The notes below the pieces were generated by a model. The model saw only the letters and a list, made by a program, of their open reading frames with translations. It was not told the origin of the DNA and searched no databases. Shown piece after piece: positions 12,275-28,466 of a DNA stretch of 64,000 nucleotides; position 1 is the stretch's first letter, and each line of letters opens with the position of its first letter. Position numbers and translations under genes: made by a program. This DNA is from Pontederia crassipes (taxonomy: Eukaryota > Streptophyta > Magnoliopsida > Commelinales > Pontederiaceae): NCBI GenBank assembly GCA_030549335.1, contig CM060194.1:70344077-70408076 (forward strand), read 5' to 3'.

Positions 12275-13957
12275 TGATGCATTAAATTTGTAATAATAAA
12301 ATTTGCTAGCAAGTGCACTAGTCGCTCAAGTAATATAGTAAATAGGAGTAAGAGTGTCGAACCCACGAGGAATATTATTAATTCAATATTTGGATTTATA
12401 AATTAATAAGAGAGGAAAAAAAACATGGATTTTTGGAAAGAGGTTTTATGAAATAAAATAAAGAAAATAAGATAAAGATAAGATAATGGTGTTGAAGTTA
12501 GGCCTTAGGATGAAAATAGATCAGGATAAATATTTGAACCATAAAAGATAAATTTAATCTTTAAAGATGGATTAGGAATTTTCTCAAGTTATTAATTTAC
12601 AAGATTAACATCACAGAGTCCACAAACTGGTAATTCTGCTATTTAATCCGGTAAATCAAACTATCTTAAATTTAATCAAACCTAAAGTCCCACAAACTAG
12701 TATTCGTCAGATAAGATTAAAATTAAGATGCATTAATATGAAAATCCTAATCTATTAATCACTCCACAAACTGGTTAGATTAACAGACCACATAAACTTG
12801 ATTCTCCGCGCACTAGTTATCAAATTTATGTCAATTATTAATTTCACATAAAATCAATTAATTTAATTAATGAATTTTGAAATTAAATAATCCGCAAACT
12901 GGTAAGTACTCAATTCAGAAATCTAAGTAATTAAATTAAAAGCATTAAGCACAATTAACTAATTGATCAGAAAAGATTAAAATAAATAATATAGGGTCCA
13001 AATAGTTTCCCTTCAATAATAATCTCCTACCATGAAATAAATAAAAATATGGAGTTCATCCTAGAAATTCTGGAGAGATAATAACAAAATAATAATAATT
13101 GGAAGAATTACACCCAAATAGATAAAAGTCGAAGCTTCGGATCACGGGCAGACAATCGGACAGCCTCTCGGACTTGATCAGGGTCGCGATCAACTTCCAG
13201 CCGTCGCACCTCTCTCCTCTTGGTCGTAGCCTGCAGAGCTCACGACTCGCCGTGGAAGAAACCTGAACTTCAGAGCACGAATTGAAACGATGAATTCTTC
13301 ACGTATTTATAGGGTGCGGACGGCCTTCAGTTTAATCTCGGCCGTAACATCGTACGGTTGACTTTAAAATTATAAGATAAACTCGGGCAAAGATAAATCC
13401 TTTTATCATTACGCTCAAAGATAAATCTTTCTATCTTTACTCCTTTTGAATCTCGGCCGTAAGGAAAGAACTAAATCTTTACTCCCAAAGAGATAAAATT
13501 TCTTTTACTCCCTCCAAATCTCGGCCGTAAGGAAGGAATTTAATCTTGTTACGCCCAAACAATTTTATCTTTACACCTTCATATATCAGTCAAACGGATG
13601 ATTTCATTGCCATTACCCCCTCCAAATTTCGGCCGTAAGGAACTCTTTTATCTTTACACCTTTCGAATCTCACCCAAAACGGCTTGGGTGTAAAGCCAAA
13701 TCTCGGCCGTAATGATAAATTCTTCAAAATTTCGGCCGATACGGCACAATCCATCTAAATCTCAATTTTTTTCTGCAAAATAATTATCAAAATTTAGTTA
13801 ATCCATCCATAATTAAAATATTCAGAGAATTAATAATTAAAATTAATAAATCCGGAATTACGATTAAAAGTAACTAAAAATGATGCATGTCATGAACAAA
13901 TTACAGAAAAATTAACTAAAATAATAATCTAAAATATGTTATATTTTGCATGCATCA
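12275..13957 (-). repeat. Athila 5' LTR
   Basis: This 1683-bp direct repeat of 1810-3491 begins TGATGCATTAAA and ends TGCATGCATCA on the plus strand. It is followed by the target duplication CTTCT at 13958-13962. For the element's own (minus) orientation this copy supplies the promoter. Confidence 0.93.
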
Positions 13958-13962
13958 CTTCT

Positions 13963-15088
13963 CCATGCAAATAGTCGTTCGATGTAGCACCACATATTAA
14001 ACCCTCCTACTTATCGTAAGTTGACCCACTCACTGTTAAATTATTTCGTTATTTCCCCCTTTGTCATCGTTCGCGTGAAACCTCCTTCGTCGTTCGCTCT
14101 CCTTCGTCATTTGTCTCCTTCATCGTTTGTTGACCGCCTTCTTCGCCCAAGCGTCGTTGTTAGTTCGCGTTCGCCATCGTCCACTTGTAGGATTCATCAC
14201 GCAAGTGTTATCGAAACTCAAGAGGGAGAAGAAAAAACACCGCGAGGAAGAAGGGTTGTCGACGTCCTCTGCTTTTCGGTATGTAGATTCATTTATATAC
14301 CACAGCAACTCGACAATATATACTCAATGCACACAAGTATATAAATGAATCTACAAACCAGAAAGCAGAGGACGTCAGCGACCCTTCTTCCTCGCGGCAT
14401 TTCATCTTCTCCCTCCTGTGTTTCGACAACCCTTGTACGATGGATCTTAACAATGGATGACAATGAAGGTGAACGAACAACAACGCTTGGGCGAAGACGG
14501 CGACCAGCGAACAACGAACGATGAAGGAGACGAATGATGAGGAAGAGCGAATGGCGAAGGAGGTTTCACTTGAACGACAGCAAAGGGGGAATAAGAAAAT
14601 AATTTAACAGTGAGTGAGTCAACTTATGGTAAGTAAAAGGGTTCAATATGTCGTGCCATGTTGGATGGCTATTTGCATGGAGGAGAGAGGAGATGGCCAC
14701 GTGGATGCCACGTCGACAAAAAATCGAGAGATCACCTGTCCTAGATAAAGAGGGCATCGGATGAAACAAATTAAAAGATGGAGGGCATTAGTGTTATAAA
14801 TCAAAATTGGAGGGTATCACTGAGCAAACCTTAAAGTTGGAGGGCATTTGATGTAATTTTAATTGGTGCCACATTGGAGCATGCCATGTCGGATGACTAT
14901 TTGCGTGGAGGAGAGAGAAGAAGGCCACGTGGACGCCACGTCGATGAGAAATCGGGAGACCGTCTGTCCTAGGTAAAGAGGGCATTGAGTAAAATGAGTT
15001 AAAATATGAATGACATTGATGTTATAAAATGAAGTTGGATGATATCACTGAGCAAACTTTAAAGTTGGAGGACATTTTGTGTAATTTT
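13963..15088. mobile_element. Foldback element: inner left arm, centre and full right arm
   Basis: The sequence folds on itself about a centre near 14318. TGTAGATTCATTTATATAC at 14282-14300 mirrors GTATATAAATGAATCTAC at 14338-14355, and pairing continues outward through the GAGGACGTC and AACAGTGAGTGAGTC blocks. The right arm ends in two tandem subunits of about 228 bp (14655-14881 and 14882-15088), each with CCACGTGG, a GAGGGCAT block and CACTGAGCAAAC. The matching left arm is split by the Athila insertion. No transposase is visible, so this is a non-autonomous inverted-repeat element, either foldback-like or Mutator-like with long terminal repeats. Confidence 0.75.
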
Positions 15089-15880
15089 TCCCATCTCTGT
15101 TTATTCATATTCACTTTTAACTTTTATTTTATTTATCTAAATAATATGTCATCAAAGTCTAAATTAACTTCTAAAGATAATGCGGTAATTTTCTTTTCAG
15201 CTATTTCCATTATTTATATTATCGGTACTTATCAATATTAGTATGATATTACTAATAATTCAAATAATGATAATTTATCTTAGTGTGCCACTCTATATAA
15301 CATTCAGCCTGTAATGTTGGTCCCAAATAATACATTTCACCAAAAGATTCATAGGCAAAGGAAAGATAAATAAGGATTGAGCAACTAGGTACTATGACTG
15401 CACCCTTTTCTAAGTAAATTTCCTCATTTGCATGCTTCATCATTAATCAATTGTTTGCTTATTTGGCGCGAAAAAATGAAATGAATATGTTTAGTGACAT
15501 TATATGTTTAATATGATTATTTATATTTTCAAAATTATTTTGAAGCTGAATAATCAAATGAAAAAACAACTCATCCTATCCGATAATTCTATTAGTTAAC
15601 ATTTGAAACTTATATCTCATACAACTCGATTAATAAGAAAATAAAAAATTCAAAGTTTCACTAATAACATTAAAAATGCCCCATTTATATCATACTTTGA
15701 TTTGATGTACTATATGCATCATGAGACTCCTAATCCTAAAAAGAAGTAACAAAAAAGTTCAATAGGGGAGAAGACAATGGTTGGACATGCACCAGCTAAA
15801 AGCAAATTGAGCAAGCTATGTAACACAATGAGATTTTTTTCTTTACTGCTCAGAAGGTTATTTTGACGACGTCACTCAAT
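15089..15880. other. AT-rich intergenic DNA
   Basis: I see no coding frame with recognisable domains, no RNA gene and no element terminus. Confidence 0.5.
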
Positions 15881-18075
15881 ACAGTATCTTGACTTTGATC
15901 AGTCAACAAACTGACTTACATTAGCGGAAGAGTTAAATACAATAAATTACAATATACGGAAGTTATTAAAACTCTATATAATGACCTATGGGTCATGGCC
16001 CACATCTATACAATAATAGATCTTATAGCATGTGCATGTCACCCATGGAGCCATCATCCGTCTCACCATTGCCATTATCTCATTCTGTACAGATCCAAGT
16101 ACAGGAAAATATTCATGAGTAGTGCGTATGATCTAACCATGACAATATGAATAATAATCAATGCTGTTCAAAGGTAGAGTCAATAGAACAATATTTGAGC
16201 AAATGAACAATAAATAATGCTATGCAATAAACAATAAATCAATATAACATTGGTCATTATAGCAATGAATCAATTTATTAATTGATAAATATAACAATGG
16301 ATCGGTGGATGATGTTATAATCGATCAATATGTCAATAAGTCAATAGAATTAATCAGACTAAAGTAAAAAAACCAATCAATAACGATAACAATTTATCAA
16401 TAAGATCAATAAATCAATAATGCTTAAGATATAACCAACAATCAATCGAGCATATGAACAATGCGATATGATAAACAATAAATTAATATACAATGAGTCA
16501 ATATGATGATGGAACAATAGATTAATCTGATGGATCAGGCTAAGATCATAAGATCAATCAATAGCGATAGTAATTAACAATTAACATTTCCCTGATCAAT
16601 GTGGCATTTTTCAATTAATAGTAGAGCATTGTATCAATGATTCAATATAACAATAGGACAATAAAGCCATAGATCAATAAGAAGGATCATGAGAAGGTCA
16701 AATGACTGATCAATATCGATTTAACAATTAACAATATCAATGATGCCTGATCACCATAGTACTATTCGATCTAACAATTTCCAATTCAATATCAATGGTC
16801 ATTTTCATTCGATTCAATGCGCGGAGGCAACGATAGTCAACGCCAATATCTGAATGACTATGATCTATTCGATTCAATTCTATTCGATTCAATTTATCAA
16901 TGTTCGAAGTTATCCAATACAATAGAAAGCACTCAGTCAATTAGGAAAAAACTTCATGTCTATTTCATGTAGGCCAGTGGGGGATCAAGCCATGATAAGC
17001 CGCCTTCCAATAATAGCGCTAACAATGATTCGTGAATAGCGGAGGATCATGACCAAACATATGGCAGCCATAGCTTCTCTAAAGGATGATGACGTCTCAA
17101 ATTTTTAGGTATACTATCTGTCCCATTCAATTCAATTCAATAACAATATGACCCAGGGGGTTTAGAGACAATCGAAAAATATGGAGACCCAATAATTTTT
17201 ATTTTTTATCTTGTTTACCTAACACATCTATATTTGACAAATTACTTTAGGTTTAACAAGACTCAATAAGAGAAAATTACTGGATCAATACTATAATGGA
17301 ATGATTGGATATGATAATATGATCATTAGGATGAAAATCGGGTCTAATATGATCATACTATGATCAGATATAAGGATCATGTCATCAGAAACAACCAACC
17401 GTGATAATCACTCAATCATGAATAATCAATGTCACTGATTCAATACTATAATAATTATCATGATCGTATGTGGTAATAACAATAGAGCCAATTATAGTGA
17501 CAATGATAATTTGATCATATAAGATTATACTAAAATCAATCGATGGGATGGAGTAATATACTCAACATCAAAATCAGATCTAATAATAACAATGTGATCA
17601 TATATGATAATAATATGATTAAAATGATGTGATCAAATACGATGATATAATCACGTATGATAATGATTTGATTAGGAATAATTAATAATGATAATAATTC
17701 AATTAATTATGATCCAATATATCACAATAGGTTTTCTGCACTCAGAACCCGGCCCGTGTCAGGTGGAACCCAGACCGTGTTCAAGGACGTCCAATCTGCC
17801 TCGGCCATGATAAACTCGAGCCGAGTATGACATGAACTCGTGCCGGGTTGGCCACGGTTCACGTCCTATGTTTGATGCATCGCAATTCGGGCCGTGCCAA
17901 CACTAACCCGAGCCGAGTTATAGGGAATCTGGGCTGGATTCAATGAATTCGGTCCGATTTAGATTTCGATTCGATCCGGGTTCCATAGAACCCGAGCCCG
18001 ACATGTCAAAACCCACGCCGAGTTCTGCCGACGTCGAGAAATCGCGTTCCGACGTGATTTCTCGGCCACCATAAT
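15881..18075. repeat. Degenerate AT-rich repeat tract with a GC-richer block
   Basis: Positions 16140-17710 repeat variants of CAATAA, GATCAAT and ATGATCAT many times without a fixed period. Positions 17735-18060 are GC-richer and contain facing copies of AACCCG and CGGGTT with several GAGCCGAG and GTGCC motifs. The whole looks like decayed non-coding retroelement sequence beside the small LTR element at 18080. No ORF supports a protein. Confidence 0.4.
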
Positions 18076-18079
18076 TATA

Positions 18080-18599
18080 CAGTACGATGTCTGATCGATA
18101 CAATATCTATATCAATAAAATCTTTTCGGTCCGTACGAATTTAAAATGCATCTTGATAGGTGAAGGAGACAACTACATATAAATTCATGACCACCTCCGT
18201 GTTTTGCCATGTTGTTGCTAGAATTATGTGGTATGGTTCAGCAACAACCCCAATCGAATTATTGGACTATTCAATGAGACCATTTTGGTCCTTAGATCTC
18301 AGGTCGTTACAACTTTTTCGCATAAAGGGTTCAACATCCTCGTTGAACGTGTTGGCTCATGGCCCGTGTTTTTACACACGGCTCAAGTAAACACGCGAGA
18401 TCGGCTCTGATACCATTATGTAACATTCCCAACCCAATCAAGATATTATTCGCTTTATGCTTTCGGTCTGCATAAATTTAAAACACGTCTTGATAAGTGA
18501 ATGAGGTAATTATATATAAGTTCATGATCACCTCCGTATTTTGCCCTTATGAGATTATTTAATAAGACGATCTTGATTTTTAGACGTCAGGTCGTTATA
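18080..18599 (-). mobile_element. TRIM-like miniature LTR element
   Basis: Two related segments, about 18080-18311 and 18419-18599, share a TTTCGGTC block, a TTCATGA(C/T)CACCTCCGT block and a CAGGTCGTTA(C/T)A end. The right copy starts TGTAACATTCCC, so its termini TGTAAC...GTTATA are nearly inverted. Between the copies, GCTCTGATACCA at 18404-18415 is the reverse complement of the tRNA-iMet-type primer site TGGTATCAGAGC, 3 nt from the right LTR. The internal part is only ~105 bp and has no coding capacity. The left LTR carries ~60 extra bases and its outer border is uncertain. Confidence 0.6.
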
Positions 18600-21500
18600 A
18601 GTTATGCTTCGAAAAGATTCGAGGATTAACAGAAGGTAGATGACATGCAAATAAGGGAAATTGAAAGATATGCATGTGATATAAGCTTACTAAAAGACAC
18701 AAACAAGAAAAAAAAGAATGAAGCAACTGAAATGGATGTTACTTTCTTTTGACATTGTGGGTTGGGTCTTTGATCTTGGATCATGAAGCATCTTGAAAAC
18801 AAAACCCACGTACCAACATTTCCTTTTTCTTTTCTTTTTTTTTTAACGAAGAGACCAACCTATTAAAAAAAGACGAACTAATCTTATTTCCGAAATCAGA
18901 ATCTCCTATCTTTCTTTCAAAATATTTTTTATGAAAAAAAATTAATTAAATCCTTTTGAAATTAAAGTTTATCGTCAGCTTCTAGGATCAGAACTCGAAA
19001 ACACCGACTTCCTTTTCCCAAAATTTCGAATATCTACCAATTGATCATTATTTCGGACTTTCCCAAATTCGACAAGATTATTTTGGAATTTAATAATCAC
19101 CTCTCAATTGACCACGATTAATTTTATCACTTGAAAACAGATAAGGTGACATGCATGTCCCTGGACAGTGCATCATCATTCAAGGGAGCTGGCCAATTAA
19201 TTGTAAACACAAACACACACACACATGAAATATTGATCAGGAGACATGAAATTTGTGTTGTTTGCTTATATTAATTGTCTTGGGCGTCACTTCCCTTTGT
19301 TTTATTAATTATCACGTAAAGGATGAATGGAAACCTTGGTTCCTTTAGCCATCAATGGGGGCACAACTCTCCTCCCCATGTGTGTCTGTATATACATATG
19401 TACACTCCATGTAATTAATTTAATTAATCTCAAACGTTAACCTATTGGCATGCACAATTAATTAATGCATGCATATTTTATTAAAGGAAAAACAAGCCTT
19501 TCAAAAGTGTCATTGCGACGGTAGGATTCGATTCCAAAGTTGGGACATATTATTATGAAATGAATAGTGAACAATTTGGCACTGATCTCTAAGCTAACTA
19601 ACCAATTCAATCAACAAATAGAAAGGAAAGAAAAGGCAAGAAAAAAGACATTATACAAACTCGCAATTTGTATAAAGTTTGAACCTTATGATGGGGACAT
19701 TTTGGTGGACTTACCTACATGCATGTGTGAGCTTGCTTGGAAGGATGGAGATGCATGCATGCATGCATGACTTTATATAATTAAGCGTATAATAATAAAG
19801 TGTTAGTGGCAAGTGACTATACGCATATCATACTTAAAAACAACTAATCATTTGATGGTTTGTCATGTTTAGTCGCTATCATGGTTAATATTATGGCATG
19901 ACCCACCAGACTACATCTATAGTATACATGGCAGCATATTGCAATCTAACAACTATGTTTAACCAACATATATTAATTAATTTTCCTGTGCTCTTAGGCA
20001 TGGGTCTCTTTAGGCATGGGTCTCTTTTTTTTTACCATTATGAATGCTTGATAAATTTGCAATATGAGTTTGATTTAGTTAGGTACTGTGAGTGGCATCG
20101 TTTTAATTATATCAATGCCCTTTAACAAGTGAACAGTGCACTAATGGGGGAGGAAAGGGCATGTGGCAGCTATAAAGCTCTATTCAATCTAGTAAGTGCT
20201 CCTCTTTATGGAGGCCTACACAAGATTCTGATATTATATATATAGGCCTGGTATGTCTTTTTTGTAGAATATTTATTTGTTCAAAAAAGATGGACCAATA
20301 AAATGTAATATATATATGACAATCTAAAAGAGAGTTTACTTTTTGAAACTTGTTGTCGGTTAAATTGAAGTTAATCATATTTTACATCATTACATGATAG
20401 AATGGATGGATGCAGTCACTGCATGTGAGGTCCATCAGCACAGCAATTAAAAGAGGGAGCACCAAATCACTCTTAACTTCTGATAGCCTGCCTGTGCAAT
20501 GTGTTCAAATAATTGCAGTCAATCACGGGATCTTGACATTAATTTGTTGTCTTTGATCTTTTACACATGAGTTGGCACATCAGACGATATAGATTGGACG
20601 AAACCAAGTTCTGCAATAATAGTGCTTCAAAAGACAAGTCTGAGCATTTTTAATCCAAGTATGCAATAATCTTATTTTATCCGGACACTATGTGAAGAAA
20701 GGGTGCGAAGCATAATGTTCAGATGCCACTGTCGTTTTAATTTTGACATGATGTAACATGGTAAGAAAGTCAATTTGCATGTACGTACTGATTAATTTCT
20801 GTGAAGTTTTTGTTCTGTGCCAACAACCAAATGTTGATATTGGAAATTGTAAATGTCAGATGGATCCACTCTCCTCTTCTGGGTCAAGTTTCAGACTTAT
20901 CTTGATTGGGTTCAAAGTATAGCCACTGGATGTCTTTCTGTTGAGTAGTAGCAGCAGCTTCTTTTTTATTGTTTAACCTATTGCAAAGCCTGACCCCGAG
21001 AGAGAGAGAGAGAGAGAAGCTCCACAAGTTGCATGCAGCAGCAACAGGGAAGGTAGAAGTAGAACCAAATCCGGAGAGAGAAGCTCCCTCTCCAAACCTA
21101 ACTTCGAGTCCCCAATCATTAAAAGCCCTGCCACCTTGATTCCATCTGCCACATATTTTTTTGGACACAGCTTTCTTAGTTTTCCGGCCCCTCTCTGATT
21201 TCAGATTTGGGAACTCCACATTGCAGCAGCCAGCAGCACACACATTACCTCCTTCTGACCATCTCTCTCTCTCTCTCTCTCTCGTGCAATTTTCTGCTGA
21301 GACCGTCCCATCCAGTAGGGATGTGGGAAGCGTCCGCCAACACTCGAGAATGTGACGTGGCAAAACACATAAACACATGGGTGCATACTTTCAATGATTG
21401 AGAGCCACGTTATTCAAACCAAACGCAAAGATGGCATTGATTGAGACAGACATGCACCAATTCTGGGGCATCTCGCTAGCTCCATCCGTTTTACGTGAAT

Positions 21501-22394
21501 TAAAAATAGCAAACTGTGCTCTTCTTATTAACAGGTGCATTGATGGATCAGAGAGAGAGAGAGAGAGTGGTGCGTGCATGGAGGGAGTGGGCGAGCATTT
21601 CTTCCTGTTTCAAGGCATCGCAAGGTAGAGGAAGAGGAGGAACAATGCCCCGGTCCGAAGGCGATGAATAGTTGTTAGATCTTGACTGGATGCAGCACGC
21701 CATTAGTTTATCCGATCCTTCTACATTTTTGTCTACACTTCTCATCATACAACAAGCATAAGATGCCATAAATTAATGCCCTGTTTAGACCAATCATTAG
21801 CCTGATATGTTCCAGCACAGAGGATCTTAATCCATGTCGGCTCCTCTTATTGTAGTTTAAATATGAAGGTTAAGACATTGTTTCCTCCACGCTCATCTTT
21901 TAAGTACTTTTTGCTCATGTAAACGCAGTTTTAATATAATTATATTTAAATAGTTAAAATATGATGTAAAGTGTCTGTATCTTGATTGGATGAAAACAGC
22001 ATAAGAAAAGGTGGTGATAGATTCCTTGTGGTATGCAATTTGTCTTAATTAACAAGTATGCAATTTGACTTATGCGGTTTATTCTACATACAAAACTCTT
22101 GCTTCTTAATCAAAGAAACCTCCCATCTTATTACAGGTGGATGCAATTGCAGAGGTTGCAGACAATGCACCCAACAAAGATTACAGTACATAATGATATC
22201 GCTAAAGTTCTGAACCCTTTTAATAATTAAGAAATATGAATCCATTAAGGGGGCAACAAAAAGGTTTTACTCTGTACAACTTAAGAATGATTCATTAGCA
22301 CTAGAGCAAAAAAAAAAAAAGTGCAGGCTGATTACAACTGGAGGCAACTCTTCAGTAAGATTCAGAAAACTACATATTTAATTATCACCGACTG

Positions 22395-22425
<31 letters not shown>

Positions 22426-23915
22426 GCGTGTTAATTAGCCATTGTGAAGCAAAAAAAAAGAAGGTTCATTCGTGGTTTTGGATCAAAGTATTAAGAATTC
22501 CGGTCAGGCAGGAAGGAGCTGCAGTAAATTGACTACAAAATATTTGTTAGGAAAAAGAACTGTAACTCACAGTTGCCATGATATGAATAATTTTTGCCTA
22601 GAGCAGGAGCCGGAGGCACAATTAAAGCTACAAAGTTGGCCATTGGAGGGTGATAGTTCCTCTTTTTTTTCCTCCTAAGAGGAAGAAAGTGACAATTTTG
22701 TATGAATATTCATGGCATGCTGCCACACAGCTGCAAAACATGTAGTTCTTATTAGTCTTCTTACAATACTGAGACAATTTATTGCCATGGCAGCAGTGAT
22801 GGCACAGCTCGAAGTAGTTTCTGCAAGTAAGTACATGTGAGTCAAGAGAGCCTCGTGCTTTGAATTTAACTCTGCCGAAATTATCACGTTAAAAAGATTG
22901 AAAGAACAGTGCTTGCTTCATTGGATCGCTTGCTCGCTTCAGCTTTCAAATCCACTGCCACTGTCAGGAATTTTATTGGCTGAGTGCTGAATTGTACATC
23001 CAGCAACATTATCAACTTTATCATCTCAAGCTTCAGAACTATGTCAAATATGCATGTGTAAGCTCCCGGAGTTTATTATATCACATATACTGACATTTTT
23101 ATTCCTTTTTATGGGTCAAGAAAACCAAATCCAGCTGGTTTGATAGCAAGATTTCATAAAAAAGTTTCAGACAATTTCTAGTCAAATGGAAAATTTCTCT
23201 GTTTCTGCATGCATACATTGATCTTTGATGTACCTATATATATGTATGAAAAAATCTCAAAGACATATATATATAGGAAAATTCTCAAAATACTGGCATG
23301 CTGCGAGAAAAAAAATCTGTGAACTAGTTGCATGCAAATTATTGATGGCATGTATATTACATGAAAAACAATATTATCTTCGTGTTCAAGTTGGCATATG
23401 CAAAATGTGTCGTCATAACTACATGCCATGTCAATTATGTTCTATATAGTTTTTTCTTTCTTTCTTTAGAATAAAAAGGACAATTTTTGAAAAAATACTT
23501 TCTGATTTTTCCTTGCCTTGCAGATTTTTTTTCTATGTAGTTTTGCATTTATGAAGCTGCAGAATATCATAGAGGCAGTTCACACACTCCACACCCTGCA
23601 TATCTGATAAGAGATCACATGATCGTGTATCAATTTAAGAATATTTATTTATTTGTGCTAATCAAACTTGCTAATTTTCACCTTTGATGTGAACATTCTT
23701 TTTCAGATTAAGATCTGCTTTATTAATATTTAAGTTTATTGATATTTGACTAATAACGTGAACAAAATAAAGAAACCATCGAGACATCAGAATTATTTTT
23801 TTGGATAATCATTCAACCAAGAGGAAGCATTTTTTAGATAAAAAAATGCAACCATTTTTTATTTTAAAATTTCTTCTTGGGAGTCCTCTGAACCGTGAAA
23901 CGAGGTAAGCGGTTT
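18600..23915. other. Intergenic DNA with simple repeats
   Basis: I recognise no gene. Contents include a CA tract near 19210, CATGCATG repeats at 19455-19770, GA/CT tracts near 20998-21016, 21263-21283 and 21550-21567, and a 30-G run at 22397-22426. The minus-strand frame at 20884-21378 is largely a translation of the CT tracts. Confidence 0.5.
22397..22426. repeat. Homopolymer G tract, 30 nt
   Basis: An uninterrupted run of 30 guanines sits in AT-rich DNA between TGTT and CGTG. Such a run can form G-quadruplex structures, and its exact length in an assembly is error-prone. Confidence 0.9.
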
Positions 23916-24984
23916 CTAAGGCTGTGTTTGGATTGATGATTTAAATCTCATAAATTTTCGAGGACTAATCGATTTGATAGAAAAGTTTGGATTAATATTT
24001 GGATGAAAAAGTGTAATGATGGAAATTTAAAAAGTTGATTTGATAGATAAGTTTTAGTAGGTGTTTGAATAAAAAATAAGAACTTAAAATATAATTTATT
24101 ATTTTATGAGATATAAAATTATAGTAAATAAAAATATGTTATTAATATTATCATGTACATAAATTATTATATTATTATATTATTTATTTTATTAAATATT
24201 GTAAATATTATTAATATTATAATTTATGTACATATTTAAGATCCAAATATAATAGAATTTTTAAAAAACTAATTGAATAGTTTAATTAATAAAATATTTA
24301 TAATTAACAAATTAGATAGAAGAAAAAATTTAAGATAAACTAATTAATAACTAAAACATGAAATATAAAAGATAATTTAACATCATATTTATATAAAATA
24401 ATTATATAATTATAACTTATTTTGAATACCATAATTAATAATTATACTAATATCATACTAGTTAATTTTTATTATGATATATTATAAGTAAAAAAAATAA
24501 AAATATTTACATCAACAATTAAACAAGAAAATATATATTTTCATAATAAATAATAATGGAAAATTTTATTTTATTATAGCACAAAGTAAATTGTAATAAA
24601 TAATAAATGTACTTTTTGTTATTATACCTAAATTAATTATAAATTTATGATAATGTATAAATAATAAATAAATATAATATATATGTATATAATATATAAG
24701 AATATAATATATATAATGATATTATTAAAATAATAAGTTATAGATCTAAAAATTGCTCCACCTATTTTTGGAGTTACTTTTAGACCTATGAAAAAAATAA
24801 AAAAAATATGATTGTTCTTGCAATTTCTTGCTAATTGCAAGAACTTACGGCGGGATTTTTTTTTCAAAAATAATTTCTGCTGTACCTTATGTGACGAAAA
24901 CTTTATAAGTTCCCGTTGTATAAGGTGTTTGGCAGAACAAATGATTGTTCTACTTTTTGTTCTGTAACCAAACGCAGTCACAAG
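23916..24984. mobile_element. AT-rich miniature transposable element, copy 1
   Basis: The segment begins CTAAGGCTGTGTTTGG and ends CCAAACGCAGTCACAAG, which gives imperfect terminal inverted repeats around GTTTGG. Between them is about 1 kb of very AT-rich DNA without coding capacity. A second family member lies at 35795-36472. No clear target duplication was found, so the superfamily is unassigned. Confidence 0.5.
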
Positions 24985-28320
<3,336 letters not shown>

Positions 28321-28326
28321 CATCTT

Positions 28327-28334
28327 TATATATA
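28327..28334 (+). promoter_or_regulatory. Candidate TATA box of the bHLH gene
   Basis: TATATATA lies 133 nt before the chosen start codon, downstream of CT-rich DNA. A transcription start about 30 nt further on would leave a 5' leader of roughly 100 nt. Confidence 0.45.
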
Positions 28335-28466
28335 CGCCAAAAGGTCAACAGCTCCACCTCTCTTTCTCCCCTGTTCGCAACCACCTCGTCTACTCTCCAA
28401 TTCCCCCACCAAGATCCCAGCTTTACATTGTTTTCCAGCTTCGAACCCCGTTCTTGCCCTTTGCCA

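Larger units (their letters stand above)
1810..13957 (-). mobile_element. Athila-lineage Ty3/gypsy LTR retrotransposon, nearly complete
   Basis: A 12.1-kb element lies between two LTRs of 1682 and 1683 bp. It is flanked by a perfect 5-bp target duplication, CTTCT, at 1805-1809 and 13958-13962. LTR termini are TGATGC...GCATCA. Order on the minus strand is 5' LTR, tRNA-Asp-type primer site, long leader, gag-protease-RT-RNase H-integrase, 3' non-coding region, polypurine tract, 3' LTR. Lineage is inferred from the Gag style, the DLGAS protease motif, the Asp primer site and the absence of a chromodomain. By eye I count roughly 40-50 LTR differences (about 2.5-3%), mostly transitions, which implies a fairly recent insertion. 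Two amber stops break gag-pol, so this copy is not autonomous as read. It sits inside an older foldback element. Confidence 0.93.

Noticed and set aside
14021..14514. Frames on both strands in the foldback arms
   Set aside because: The same sequence occurs inverted in the two arms, so the frames mirror each other and show no domain.
20884..21378. 164-codon minus-strand frame as a gene
   Set aside because: It is largely composed of CT/GA tracts (SLSLSL and RERERE stretches), with no domain and no splice-supported extension.
28428..28466. Upstream in-frame ATG as the bHLH start
   Set aside because: It would add 13 residues not typical of the group; the ATG at 28467 gives the expected MEKE-type start and has G at +4.
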